DNA of 64,000 nucleotides from Afipia carboxidovorans OM5 (GTDB taxonomy: Bacteria; Pseudomonadota; Alphaproteobacteria; Rhizobiales; Xanthobacteraceae): contig NC_015684.1 of NCBI RefSeq assembly GCF_000218565.1, positions 2,046,001 to 2,110,000 of the forward strand. The letters run 5' to 3'. Both the position numbers and the translations under genes were made by a program. Shown here in pieces: positions 52,548 through 62,716 of the stretch (position 1 is its first letter; the number at the start of each line of letters is the position of its first letter). Under the pieces are notes generated by a model. The model had not been told where the DNA came from. It did no database searches and worked only from the letters and a program-made list of their open reading frames with translations.

Positions 52548-52633
52548 GTCATTGCCGGGCTCGACCCGGCAATCCATCTTCTTGAAAAGACTCTTTTTTT
52601 GATGGATGCGCGGGTCAAGCCCGCGCATGACGA
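52548..52633. repeat. Cruciform-type intergenic repeat (two hairpins within outer arms)
   Basis: Hairpin 1: ttgccggg (52552-52559) / cccggcaa (52565-52572). Hairpin 2: gcgcggg (52608-52614) / cccgcgc (52620-52626). Between them atccatc (52572-52578) pairs with gatggat (52601-52607), and outer tcat/atga close the whole. This is a full copy of the Bradyrhizobium-type palindromic repeat, with the same GGAT/ATCC words as the copy at 8181. It lies downstream of the methyltransferase gene. Confidence 0.75.
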
Positions 52634-52735
52634 TTCCGAGTAAACCTGAAGCGCTATAGGAATCTTCCGCGAAACAGCCGCAAGCCAGCGCGGGCTCGCG
52701 CTGTCGGTCGGCTGGATTGTGGGGCTTTGATGCGC

Positions 52736-52810
52736 TGGCTCCCCGGGCTGGATTCGAACCAGCGACCATTCGATTAACAGTCGAATGCTCTACCGCTGAG
52801 CTACCGAGGA
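52736..52810 (-). tRNA. tRNA-Asn (anticodon GTT)
   Basis: 75 nt. The acceptor stem TCCTCGG pairs with CCGGGGA (one G-T pair); discriminator G and encoded CCA end at 52736. The anticodon arm CGACT-GTT-AATCG gives GTT, asparagine. The T-arm GCTGG-TTCGAAT-CCAGC is perfect. It lies 163 bp from tRNA-Cys on the same strand. Confidence 0.97.
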
Positions 52811-52973
52811 ATACTGCCGCGCAGTCGGGGGCCGATATAACAAAGGCTCCAGCTTCTGCAAGCTAAAAGTCGTGCAGGCTTAGTGTCTTGCCCGCAGAAA
52901 ATCCTATCCCGCCCAATGACATCGCCAACCGGCGAGATTCTGTGCCGGAATGGAACCCCTGAAAGGGAAGGAT

Positions 52974-53047
52974 TGGAGGCCACGACCAGAATTGAACTGG
53001 TGTACACGGTTTTGCAGACCGTTGCGTAACCACTCCGCCACGTGGCC
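52974..53047 (-). tRNA. tRNA-Cys (anticodon GCA)
   Basis: 74 nt. The acceptor stem GGCCACG/CGTGGCC is a perfect 7 bp; discriminator T and encoded CCA end at 52974. The anticodon loop CT-GCA-AA gives GCA, cysteine. The T-arm ACCAG-TTCAATT-CTGGT is perfect. Confidence 0.97.
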
Positions 53048-53076
53048 CCAAGGGCTGTTTCTCTAAACAAGCCCAA

Positions 53077-53117
53077 GACTTATTGCAAATGACTTATTGT
53101 AGGCGGCCCATTTGCAA
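53077..53117. other. Overlapping direct and inverted repeats upstream of tRNA-Cys
   Basis: gacttattg occurs twice, 14 nt apart (53077-53085 and 53091-53099). ttgcaaatg (53083-53091) pairs with catttgcaa (53109-53117) as a perfect 9-bp inverted repeat. It lies 30-70 nt upstream of the tRNA-Cys 5' end and 100-140 nt downstream of the chemotaxis gene stop. It may be a terminator for the latter or part of the tRNA promoter region. Confidence 0.4.
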
Positions 53118-53215
53118 CGGCCGATTCGCCCATGCGGGTGAGAATGCCGCACATAGCCGACGGCCGACACGCCTGCCGCAGTTGATGGATTTCCGAAATC
53201 CGCCTTAGCCCCGCG

Positions 53216-54364
53216 TCATGCGGTGTTGATGGCCTTGAAGCGGCCACGCAGCTCGCGGGCACTCTCGGAGACCACAGCCAGGTTGTTCGAGATTTCGCCA
53301 ACGGCCGCACACTGGGTCTCAAGCGACGCCTGCTCCTCGGCGACGCCGCTGTCGATGGCGAGGACCAACTTTTCGGATTCATCAACATTGGCCTGCGCCG
53401 CGACGATGGCCGCACGGATTTCGCCGGCTTGCACCGCGACCTTCTGCGCCGCCTCCTCCGCCTCATTGGCAAGCGCCTTCACCTCGCTCGCCACCACGTT
53501 GAAGCCGCGTCCGTACTCGCCGCTGCGCCCCGCTTCGATGGCGGCATTCAGCGCGAGCAGCTTGGTTTTGCGCGAGACGTCGCTGATGACTTTGACGAAA
53601 TTCTCGATATGGCGGGTAATCTGCCCAAGCTCATTGAGGCTTGTCGCGAGGTTGCCGATGCTCGACACCGTGTCCTGACAGCGCTGGATGTTGCCCTTGT
53701 TGAGGTCGGCAAAACTCTTGATCGTGCCGTCGAGTTCGGCGGCGGCTCCAGCCATCGACCCAAGCTCCTTCGCCACTTCGCGCTCAAACGCCTCGAGCAA
53801 CGGCTCGGACACCTGCTTGTACATCGTCACGGCCGCTGCGGTGTCGTAGGCCGAGATCGCCTGCGCCAGATCGATGAAGAACATGCGCACGATCGCGGCG
53901 AGCGCATCCTTCACCTTCGCCGTCTCTTCGGATTCGGCGATGTAGTGATCGACGGCGACCGCAAGAAGCTTCTCCAGCAGGACGGCAGAGCTCGCCACAT
54001 GCAGATCGTTGGTGAGGAGGCATTTTTCATGCACGACGCCGATCTGGCGCGCGGTCTTCATGAACGTCTCGTCCGGTGTGCCATCGAAGAATCTTTGCCA
54101 ATGGCGAAACTGCACGTCGTTGAGGTGCGCAATGAAGCCGTTGAGATCGTATTTCTCCCGCTTGCAGGTCTCGTCGATCATGTCCCGGAAGGCCGGCACA
54201 TCGAGCACGCGTTCATAGAACGCGCCGATGATGGCTTCCTGGCTTTTGGTCAAATCGGCCTTCAACGCGCGCAAGCTGGCCGTATCGGCTGGCTGGAAAC
54301 CAACAAGAGCAGCAATATCAACTGGCATTTCCCACACCGTATTTTTTTGATTCGTCGTGAGCAT
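53216..54364 (-). CDS. Globin-coupled chemotaxis transducer (soluble)
   Basis: 382 residues from ATG 54364; ATG 54412 is also in frame with no better site. Residues ~20-185 are a protoglobin sensor domain with the proximal haem histidine H112 in ARQIGVVHEKCLL. The C-terminal ~190 residues are an MCP signalling coiled coil with KTKLLALNAAIEAGRSGEYG and RGFNVVASEVKALANEAEEA at the tip, which contacts CheA/CheW. There is no membrane segment. HemAT-like proteins steer cells toward or away from oxygen. It stands alone; no che genes are nearby. Confidence 0.9.
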   Translation of the reverse strand: MLTTNQKNTVWEMPVDIAALVGFQPADTASLRALKADLTKSQEAIIGAFYERVLDVPAFRDMIDETCKREKYDLNGFIAHLNDVQFRHWQRFFDGTPDETFMKTARQIGVVHEKCLLTNDLHVASSAVLLEKLLAVAVDHYIAESEETAKVKDALAAIVRMFFIDLAQAISAYDTAAAVTMYKQVSEPLLEAFEREVAKELGSMAGAAAELDGTIKSFADLNKGNIQRCQDTVSSIGNLATSLNELGQITRHIENFVKVISDVSRKTKLLALNAAIEAGRSGEYGRGFNVVASEVKALANEAEEAAQKVAVQAGEIRAAIVAAQANVDESEKLVLAIDSGVAEEQASLETQCAAVGEISNNLAVVSESARELRGRFKAINTA

Positions 54365-54553
54365 GATCGTGAGTCGGGATGCAGCGGACTGATCTGAATC
54401 AAAAACGGACATACATCGTACCGCGATATCGCTGTCCGATCGTCGCACCGTTAATGTCGCATGAACGATACGGCGGCACCGCGCGATTCGCAGGCGCCAT
54501 CCCTCGCGATCGCTGTTGGACAGGTTTGCGTTACGCGCATCCTGATTAAACGA

Positions 54554-54589
54554 AAGACGCCGGCGAATGAATGCAATCGCCGGCGTCTT
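54554..54589 (-). terminator. Perfect 13-bp hairpin ending the transport operon
   Basis: aagacgccggcga (54554-54566), 10-nt loop, tcgccggcgtctt (54577-54589). It lies 45 bp after the stop of the last operon gene (54634) and before the chemotaxis gene start. On the minus strand the stem is followed by TCG rather than a long T-run, but its stability and position fit a terminator. The rest of the 269-bp gap shows no gene. Confidence 0.7.
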
Positions 54590-54633
54590 GTCGTTCGATG
54601 TCGAAGTGCAGTGCGGAATAGAGCCGCTTGATC

Positions 54634-56245
<1,612 letters not shown>

Positions 56246-56253
<8 letters not shown>

Positions 56254-57127
56254 TGATAACCGCCTTCGTCTTGAGGCTCGCGCGCAACGCCGGATCGTTG
56301 GCGACGCGGAACCATCCCGCAAGAAGATTGGCGCACAGCGCCGTAATCATGATGGCGAGGCCCGGCCAGAATGCGAGCCACCACGCGATGTTGAGATAGC
56401 TGCGGCCCTCCGCGACCATCAGGCCCCAGGTGATCGCGGGCGGCTGCACGCCCATGCCGAGGAACGAGAGCGCGGACTCGGCCAGCATCAGATAGGCGAA
56501 GTCGAGCGCCCCAATCACGAGAAGCGTCGGCAGCACGAGCGGCGCGATGTGGCGGATCGCAAGGTGCATGCGCCCTGCTCCCATCACCCGCGCGGCCGAG
56601 ACGAACGCCCGCTCCCGGATTTCAAGTGCCTCCGCACGCGCGGTACGCACATAGACCGGCAGGCGGGTGATCGCGAGCACGATCACGATATTGATGGGAT
56701 CGGGGCCGAGAACGTAAAGAACGATCAGCGCCATCAGGAGCGACGGGAAGCTCATGACGATATCCATCGCGCGCATGATGATCTGTCCGAGCGCGCCGCG
56801 GCTCAAGCCCGCAACAAGCCCGATGCAACCGCCAACCAGCATCGAGGCGAGCAGCGATCCGGCTGCGATGCCGATCGTGTTGCGCGACGCCACGATGATG
56901 CGGGCGAGGATGCTGCGCCCGAGCGAATCCGAACCGAGCACATAGAGCCAGCCGGATTCGAGGTGGAACGGATGCGCATTGCGTGCGCGCAGATTGATCG
57001 AAACCGCAGCCTTGCCGAGTAGCTCGGGGCCAACCAGCGCGACCAGACAGATGAACACCATGTAGATGGCGGCGGCTAAAGCGAGCTTGTCCTGAAGGAG
57101 AAGCTTGAACATGCCTCGTGCTTTCAT
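56246..57127 (-). CDS. ABC transporter permease, DppC/OppC type
   Basis: 293 residues from ATG 57127. An N-terminal helix (LALAAAIYMVFICLVALVGP), then the LGSDSLGRSILARII segment typical of DppC, five further helices and the EAA loop (ALEIRERAFVSAARVMGAGR). It forms the inner-membrane channel with the DppB-like partner. It begins 7 bp after that gene's stop and its 3' end overlaps the ATPase start. Confidence 0.93.
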
Positions 57128-57134
57128 GATGACC

Positions 57135-58052
57135 TCAGCTCGTCCGGACCCGCGGATCGATCCGCGTGTAGGCAAAATCGATCAGGATGTTCATCACAAA
57201 GATCGCGAAGGCGGTCAGCAGGATGCAGGCCTGCACCACGGCGAAGTCGCGCTGCTTGATGGCGCTGATCATCAGATTGCCGATGCCCGGCCAGCCGAAC
57301 ACCGTCTCGACCACGACGGCACCGTTGATGAGCGCGGCGGCCTGATCGCCGGCGACGGTGACGACCGTCAGCAGCGAGTTACGCAACGCATGCAGGAAAA
57401 TGATGCGGCGGCTGCCGGCTCCCTTCGCACGCGCCGTCTTGACGTAGGGCGAGGCGAGCGCACCGATCATCGAGGCGCGCACCACCTGCGTCATCAGCCC
57501 GAGCGGCCGGATCAGGAGAACGCCGACAGGCAAGATCCAATGCCAGATCGATCCCATGCCCGACGTCGGCAGCAGGCCTAGCGAGACGGCGAAGACGAGG
57601 ATCGCAACGATCGCCACCCAGAAGTCGGGCGCGCTCGCGCTGGTGATCGTGATCATGCTGGCGACGCGGTCGAACACCCCGCCCGGCCGGAACGCCGACA
57701 GCGAACCGATCAGGATGGAGAAGAACATCGCGAGAATCATGGTGACGAAAGCAAGCCTCAGCGTCACCGGAAACGCGTTGAGAGCGGCGTCCATTGCCGG
57801 ACGGCCCTGGAAAATCGATTCTCCGAAGTCAAAGTGCAGCATGTCGTAGATGTAGCGACCGAACTGCACATACATGGGCGCATTGAACCCATGGCGCTCT
57901 GCGAAGGCGATGCGCTGATCCATCGGCGCGTCCATCGGCAGAAACAGGTTGGTCGGATCGCCTGTCATGCGTGCCAGGAAAAACACCAGCACCAGCAGAA
58001 AGAGAAAGGCGAGCAGACTTTGTCCGCCGCGGCGCAGAATATAACCCGTCAT
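57135..58052 (-). CDS. ABC transporter permease, DppB/OppB type
   Basis: 305 residues from ATG 58052, with GGAGGAAGG upstream. Six helices. N-terminal YILRRGGQSLLAFLFLLVLV and FFLARMTGDPTNLF are typical of DppB; the EAA loop is YVKTARAKGAGSRRIIFLHA, and GAVVVETVFGWPGIGNLM is the family signature. It pairs with the DppC-like permease. A strong hairpin sits just upstream, between it and the binding-protein gene. Confidence 0.93.
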   Translation of the reverse strand: MTGYILRRGGQSLLAFLFLLVLVFFLARMTGDPTNLFLPMDAPMDQRIAFAERHGFNAPMYVQFGRYIYDMLHFDFGESIFQGRPAMDAALNAFPVTLRLAFVTMILAMFFSILIGSLSAFRPGGVFDRVASMITITSASAPDFWVAIVAILVFAVSLGLLPTSGMGSIWHWILPVGVLLIRPLGLMTQVVRASMIGALASPYVKTARAKGAGSRRIIFLHALRNSLLTVVTVAGDQAAALINGAVVVETVFGWPGIGNLMISAIKQRDFAVVQACILLTAFAIFVMNILIDFAYTRIDPRVRTS

Positions 58053-58073
58053 GAGGACCCCTTCCTCCAGACA

Positions 58074-58100
58074 CGGGTGCGGCCTTGGAGGCCGCACCCG
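58074..58100 (-). promoter_or_regulatory. Perfect 11-bp hairpin after the binding-protein gene
   Basis: cgggtgcggcc (58074-58084), loop ttgga, ggccgcacccg (58090-58100). It occupies the 66-bp gap between the binding-protein stop (58119) and the DppB start (58052). No T-run follows. Such stems after binding-protein genes usually stabilise the upstream mRNA and reduce read-through, so the binding protein is made in excess over the permeases. Confidence 0.65.
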
Positions 58101-58118
58101 CTCCCTTAAACCCCGGAC

Positions 58119-59636
58119 TTACTTGAACCCGATGAGGCTCAACTGAAGTTCGGAATTGGTGGCGATCGACGGACGGAAGTCCAGTCTCTTGTTCACACGG
58201 GTGAAGCCAACCATGTGGAACAGCGAGACATCCGGAACGTCCACTTCGTGAATCCGCTTGAAAGCTTCCTGATACAGCTTCGTGCGCTTTTCACCCGTCG
58301 ACTTTCCGGCCTCGTCGATCAGCTTGTCGAGTTCGGGATCGTTGATCGTCGATTGACCGCCCTGCGAGTGGTACTTCACATAGATGGTGAACACCGCGTC
58401 GCCATTATTGTTGTCGTGCTGTTCCTGGAACAGGGTCGGCTGACGATTATCCGCGAAAGGCTTGAACAGAAGCTTGTACCATTCGGCTGCTTCCGTCATC
58501 CTCAGCTTCACCTTCAGACCCACCGCCTCGTACATCGCCTGCAGCGCCTGCACCGATTCCTCGGAGTTGGGGTAAAGGTTGTAGCGGCCAACCAGCACGA
58601 TCTCGCGATCGATCGGCGTGCCGGCAGCCTTGGCTTCCTTCAGGAGGGCCTTCGCCTTGGCCGGATCGTAAGGATACGGCTTGAGGTCGGGGTTATGACC
58701 GTTGATGCCGGGCACAACGTGCTGGGTCGAGGCGATCACCTGCTTGCTGAAGATGGTGCCCTTCATGCCCTCGCGGTCGGTCGCGTAGTTGAGCGCAAGC
58801 CGGACCCGCACGTCGTTGAGTGGCGGGATGGCCGCATCGATACGCAAACGTGAGGTCTCCGAGTTCAGGAAGCTGAAATCCATCGACGGATCGGTCGCAT
58901 CCTGCACGGCGACGTTCGGCGAGATATCCGCCTCGCCGGAGGCAACCATGGCTGCGCGCACGGCCGACTCCGAGCGCCAGATATAGGTCGCCTTCGTCAC
59001 CTTCGGCTTGGATCCCCAATAATCATTGGTGCGCTCAAGCACGATCTGTTGGCCTGGCACCCACTGGGCAAGCTTATAGGGGCCGGTGCCGATCGGCTCG
59101 CGTGTGATCTTGCCCATCGGCGTTGCGGTCGACATAGCGACGACCGTACCCATCAGCGTCGGCAGAATCGGCTGCGGGGTCTTGGTCTTGAACTCGATCT
59201 CGTAATCGTTGATCGGCGTCGCCGTGATGTCGATGCCGCCGAAATACTTGACGCGGATCTCGCAATCGATCGCCTTGTCGAGAGTCCGCTCCACCGAATA
59301 CTTCACGGCGGCGGCGTTGAACGGCGTGCCGTCGTGGAACTTGACACCCTGACGCAGCTTGAATCGCCATGTCAGATCATCCACCTGCTTCCACTCGGTT
59401 GCAAGACGCGGCGTGATCTTACCGTTTTCAGGGCTGATCTCGGTCAGAGTCTCGACCACGTTCTGCTTGATGACCTTGCCGACTTGAGATTTCGACGATT
59501 GGCAAGGGTCAAGCTGGTCAGGCTGGGTTTCGAGCACGATCGTAACGTCGGTCGGCGCGCTCCAGGCCTGAGACGATAGAACAGACGGCGTCATGATGAC
59601 GGCCGCCCCCAAACATAGCTTCAAAAGTTTTCTCAT
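58119..59636 (-). CDS. ABC transporter substrate-binding protein, family 5
   Basis: 505 residues. Signal peptide about 1-27 (SSQAWS-AP); no lipobox. Family 5 features: TDVTIVLETQPDQLDPCQ, PRLATEWKQVDDLTWRFKLR, GVKFHDGTPFNAAAVKYSVER and GTGPYKLAQWVPGQ. Family 5 binds peptides, but also nickel, glycosides and other solutes. The operon encodes acid-metabolising enzymes, so the ligand may be an organic acid or conjugate. GGAGG lies 5 nt before the ATG. Confidence 0.92.
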   Translation of the reverse strand: MRKLLKLCLGAAVIMTPSVLSSQAWSAPTDVTIVLETQPDQLDPCQSSKSQVGKVIKQNVVETLTEISPENGKITPRLATEWKQVDDLTWRFKLRQGVKFHDGTPFNAAAVKYSVERTLDKAIDCEIRVKYFGGIDITATPINDYEIEFKTKTPQPILPTLMGTVVAMSTATPMGKITREPIGTGPYKLAQWVPGQQIVLERTNDYWGSKPKVTKATYIWRSESAVRAAMVASGEADISPNVAVQDATDPSMDFSFLNSETSRLRIDAAIPPLNDVRVRLALNYATDREGMKGTIFSKQVIASTQHVVPGINGHNPDLKPYPYDPAKAKALLKEAKAAGTPIDREIVLVGRYNLYPNSEESVQALQAMYEAVGLKVKLRMTEAAEWYKLLFKPFADNRQPTLFQEQHDNNNGDAVFTIYVKYHSQGGQSTINDPELDKLIDEAGKSTGEKRTKLYQEAFKRIHEVDVPDVSLFHMVGFTRVNKRLDFRPSIATNSELQLSLIGFK

Positions 59637-59681
59637 TCATTCCTCCACAGACCTTTTATATTTTTATTCGACGGCGGTTGG

Positions 59682-61358
59682 TCAGTCCGGCGTCAGTGTT
59701 GCTCCTTTGTAGATTGGCTTTGCGAGCCGCTGGAAAACCGACAGCCAGCCGCGCTCGCCGGCGGGCGGCGGGCTCACAAGCTTGTCCTGTCTTTTCGTGA
59801 GAACGGCTTCATCCACCAGAAGCGAGATGGAGCGCGCGGCAACATCGATTTCGATCATGTCGCCGTCCTCGACGAGCGCGAGCGGCCCGCCCTCGAAAGC
59901 TTCCGGCGCCACCTGATTGACGGCGATGCCGCGATTCAATCCGGAAAGCTGGCCATCCGTCACCACGGCAACCGTCTCACCAAATCCCGCGCCGTTCAGC
60001 GCTGCGACAAACCACGAGGCCGACGCAAGGCCGGGGCCGCCGCGCGGCCCGAGGTAACGCAGCACGACAACGTCGCCGGCCTTGATCGTGCCGCCGAGAC
60101 CGTCGATTGCAGCCTCTTGCGAATTGAAGGTTCGGGCCGGGCCGCGGAAGCTGAGCTTGTGCCCTTCCGCAGTGCCAAGCTTGAGAAGCGAGCCGTCAGG
60201 TGCGAGGGAACCGCGCAGCGTCACCAGTGCGGGCGTGCGCGACACCGGATCGTCGAGCGTCCGGATGATACCGTCCGGCACCTCGTAATTGGCAAGCTCC
60301 TCGCCCCAACTTTTTCCCGTCACCGTCAGCGCGTCACGATGGATCAGGCTTTCGATCCGCTTCATCACGGCGCGACCGCCGCCGGAACGCTCGAGATCTT
60401 CAACCCGCGCGTTGCCATTTGGCCGCACGGCGCAGAGAAGCGGGACCTTCGGACCAAGCGTATCGACGAGCGCATAGAGATCGACGTCGACCTGTGCTTC
60501 GTCTGCAACGGCCTGCAAGTGCCGTACGCAGTTCGCCGAACCACTGAGTGCGAGCACCAGCGCCGCCGCGTTCGTAAACGACTCTGCCGTCATGATCTTG
60601 CGTGGTGTGAGCCCCTCGCCGACCATCTCGACGATGCGGCGAGCGGCCTTGTCGATCTGCTGCAGCATCGCAGGGCTATTGGCCCGTACCGGCGCACTGC
60701 CAGGCAGCGCCAGGCCAAGCGCCTCGCACACAAGGTGCATCGAGTTCGCCGTGCCGAGGCCCGCGCAGACACCGGGACCGGCAATCGCATGATCCGCCAT
60801 GCCGCTCAGATCGGACAGCGCCAGTTCGCCGGTCACGACCTTACCGACATTTTCAAACACATCCTCGATATCGATCTCGGTGCCGCCGTAGCTGCCGTGC
60901 CCCTGATAGCCGCCGAGGATGAAGATTGTCGGAATGTCGAGCCGCCCAGCCGCCATCAACTGGCCCGGCGTGGTCTTGTCGCAGGAGGCAAGGCACACCA
61001 TGCCATCCAGCATCGGCCCTTCAACGGACACTTCGATATCACTCGCGATCAGATCACGGCTCGGCAGGATATAGCGCGCGCCCTTGGCCGCGCCGTGAAT
61101 GAAGTCACTCGGTGCGGTGGTGCGGATTTCAAAAGGAATGCCGCCGTTGTCGCGGATCGCGGCCTTGAGCCGGTCGCTCACGCCGTCGAGATGGCTGAAA
61201 CAGATCGACAGCTCGGACGACGTGTTGACGATCGCGATCTTCGGCTTTTCCATATCCGCGTCGGAGAGCCCCAACGCCTTCCACTGCGCGCGCCGCACCG
61301 CCCACGCCGTGGTGCCCGGCTTGAAGTTGCTGCGCAGACGAATGTTCTCCCGGGACAT
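59682..61358 (-). CDS. IlvD/Edd-family dehydratase
   Basis: 558 residues. Fe-S-dependent dehydratase of dihydroxy or sugar acids to 2-keto acids. Cluster and metal residues are in MVCLASCDKTTPGQLMAAGR and GPGVCAGLGTANSMH; the C-terminal half has GPRGGPGLASASWFV and VTDGQLSGLNRG. The context (transport and CoA-transferase genes) argues for sugar-acid or hydroxy-acid catabolism rather than branched-chain amino acid synthesis. It lies 45 bp before the binding-protein gene and 17 bp after the FAD oxidoreductase gene. Confidence 0.9.
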   Translation of the reverse strand: MSRENIRLRSNFKPGTTAWAVRRAQWKALGLSDADMEKPKIAIVNTSSELSICFSHLDGVSDRLKAAIRDNGGIPFEIRTTAPSDFIHGAAKGARYILPSRDLIASDIEVSVEGPMLDGMVCLASCDKTTPGQLMAAGRLDIPTIFILGGYQGHGSYGGTEIDIEDVFENVGKVVTGELALSDLSGMADHAIAGPGVCAGLGTANSMHLVCEALGLALPGSAPVRANSPAMLQQIDKAARRIVEMVGEGLTPRKIMTAESFTNAAALVLALSGSANCVRHLQAVADEAQVDVDLYALVDTLGPKVPLLCAVRPNGNARVEDLERSGGGRAVMKRIESLIHRDALTVTGKSWGEELANYEVPDGIIRTLDDPVSRTPALVTLRGSLAPDGSLLKLGTAEGHKLSFRGPARTFNSQEAAIDGLGGTIKAGDVVVLRYLGPRGGPGLASASWFVAALNGAGFGETVAVVTDGQLSGLNRGIAVNQVAPEAFEGGPLALVEDGDMIEIDVAARSISLLVDEAVLTKRQDKLVSPPPAGERGWLSVFQRLAKPIYKGATLTPD

Positions 61359-61375
61359 TATTATTGTCTTTCTTC

Positions 61376-62716
61376 TTATGCGTTGGCGGTTTCCGGCATC
61401 GGCGCCAGGTTGACGCCGCCAGCCTTCAATGCCGCTTGCAATGATTTGATATCGACCGAAGCCATGTCGCCGCTTCCGGCCATCACGGCCGCAAGGCCGG
61501 CAGCCTGTCCGGTCGAGAAACAGTTTGCGGTGACGCGAATGGCGGCTTGCGCATCGTGGGTCGACGACAGACAGCGGCCCGCGACCAGAAGATTACGCAC
61601 CCCCATCGGCAGCAGCGCGCGATACGGAATATGATTGTAGCCGCCGGGGCTGAGCCAGACCCAGCGCGTGGAACGACCGCCGCCGTGATCCTCGATCGGC
61701 CAGCAATTCGCAGCAATGGCATCGTCGAACTTCCGCTCCTTGAGCACATCGTCCGAGGTGAGAACGTGCGGGCCGACGATGCGGCGGGTCTCGCGGATGC
61801 CGAGTTCGGCGCCGGTATCGAGAATATAGGCGTTGGCGTAGCCCGGAACGTAACGGCGGAATACTTCAAGATAGAGCCGTGCCTGGCGACGCCCCTCGCG
61901 CTCGGCTTCGCTCAACTCAATCGGATCGAACGTATCGGGCGTGTGGCCGTCAACCTTCACCTTGGTGATGTTGAGGTGAACGATACCATCGCGCACCGAA
62001 TAGATCCCGCCTGCCGTGCGCGGCAGATCGTAGCCGTCCGTCACCGCCTGTTCGAGCAACCGGTGCATTTCATCGCGCGGTACCTTCATCGCAACGGTGG
62101 TATCGACACCACCCATGCGGAACATGGCGGTTGGAAACTGCAGCGACGCCCGATCGTATTCGGTGGCGACGCCGGCCATGGCCGCGAGTTCGCCGTCGCC
62201 GGTGCAATCGATGAACGCATTGGCACGGATGGCAAACAACCCGCCCCGACCGCGCACGATGACGTGGCGGATACGTCCATCCTCGACACCTGCTTCAACG
62301 AGCCGCGCCTGATAGAGCACCGTGAGGCGCTCCGTCTCGGCGAGATCGTCGAGCACGGATTTCATGATGAAGAGGTCGTAGGGCAGCGACGCCGTCTGCA
62401 GCCACGGCAACGCGCCGCGGATGCCGCCCGCGCGATCGAGCCTGTCCCGCACCTCTTCGGCAAAGCCGTGCACCATCTGCACCGGCTCGCCGTCGATCAA
62501 AGAGTAAAGCCCGCAAATGCCGCCGAGCGATGTCGACGTCATCGTGCCGCCGAGGAAACCATTGCGCTCGAGCAACACGACGGATGCGCCCGCCCTTGCC
62601 GCACACACCGCGGCAGCAACGCCCGCAGCGCCGCCGCCCGCCACCACGACGTCTACCTCGCGAAGCACGTCGACTTCGCGCGCAGAACGGGCAACGGTGT
62701 CGTGGCGGACCGGCAT
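61376..62716 (-). CDS. FAD-dependent oxidoreductase (FAD_oxidored family)
   Basis: 446 residues from ATG 62716 (GTG 62719 is in frame). The N-terminal dinucleotide fold is clear: VDVVVAGGGAAGVAAAVCAA and VLLERNGFLGGTMTSTSLGG. A second FAD-contacting region, GVRNLLVAGRCLSSTHDAQA, lies near the C-terminus with CFSTGQAAGLAA. This family often has unknown substrates. The start overlaps the CoA-transferase stop by 1 nt (TGATG), so the two are tightly coupled and probably act on successive intermediates. Confidence 0.88.
   Translation of the reverse strand: MPVRHDTVARSAREVDVLREVDVVVAGGGAAGVAAAVCAARAGASVVLLERNGFLGGTMTSTSLGGICGLYSLIDGEPVQMVHGFAEEVRDRLDRAGGIRGALPWLQTASLPYDLFIMKSVLDDLAETERLTVLYQARLVEAGVEDGRIRHVIVRGRGGLFAIRANAFIDCTGDGELAAMAGVATEYDRASLQFPTAMFRMGGVDTTVAMKVPRDEMHRLLEQAVTDGYDLPRTAGGIYSVRDGIVHLNITKVKVDGHTPDTFDPIELSEAEREGRRQARLYLEVFRRYVPGYANAYILDTGAELGIRETRRIVGPHVLTSDDVLKERKFDDAIAANCWPIEDHGGGRSTRWVWLSPGGYNHIPYRALLPMGVRNLLVAGRCLSSTHDAQAAIRVTANCFSTGQAAGLAAVMAGSGDMASVDIKSLQAALKAGGVNLAPMPETANA

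Noticed and set aside
52736..54364. Genomic island inserted at the tRNA-Asn/tRNA-Cys genes
   Set aside because: No integrase, no repeated tRNA 3' end and no composition shift that I can see at 53 kb or to the right edge.
59682..61358. Biosynthetic dihydroxy-acid dehydratase IlvD
   Set aside because: Same superfamily, but the gene is in an import and CoA-transferase operon, not with branched-chain genes.
60117..61634. 505-codon plus-strand frame opposite the dehydratase gene
   Set aside because: Antisense shadow; the minus strand encodes an intact IlvD/Edd protein.
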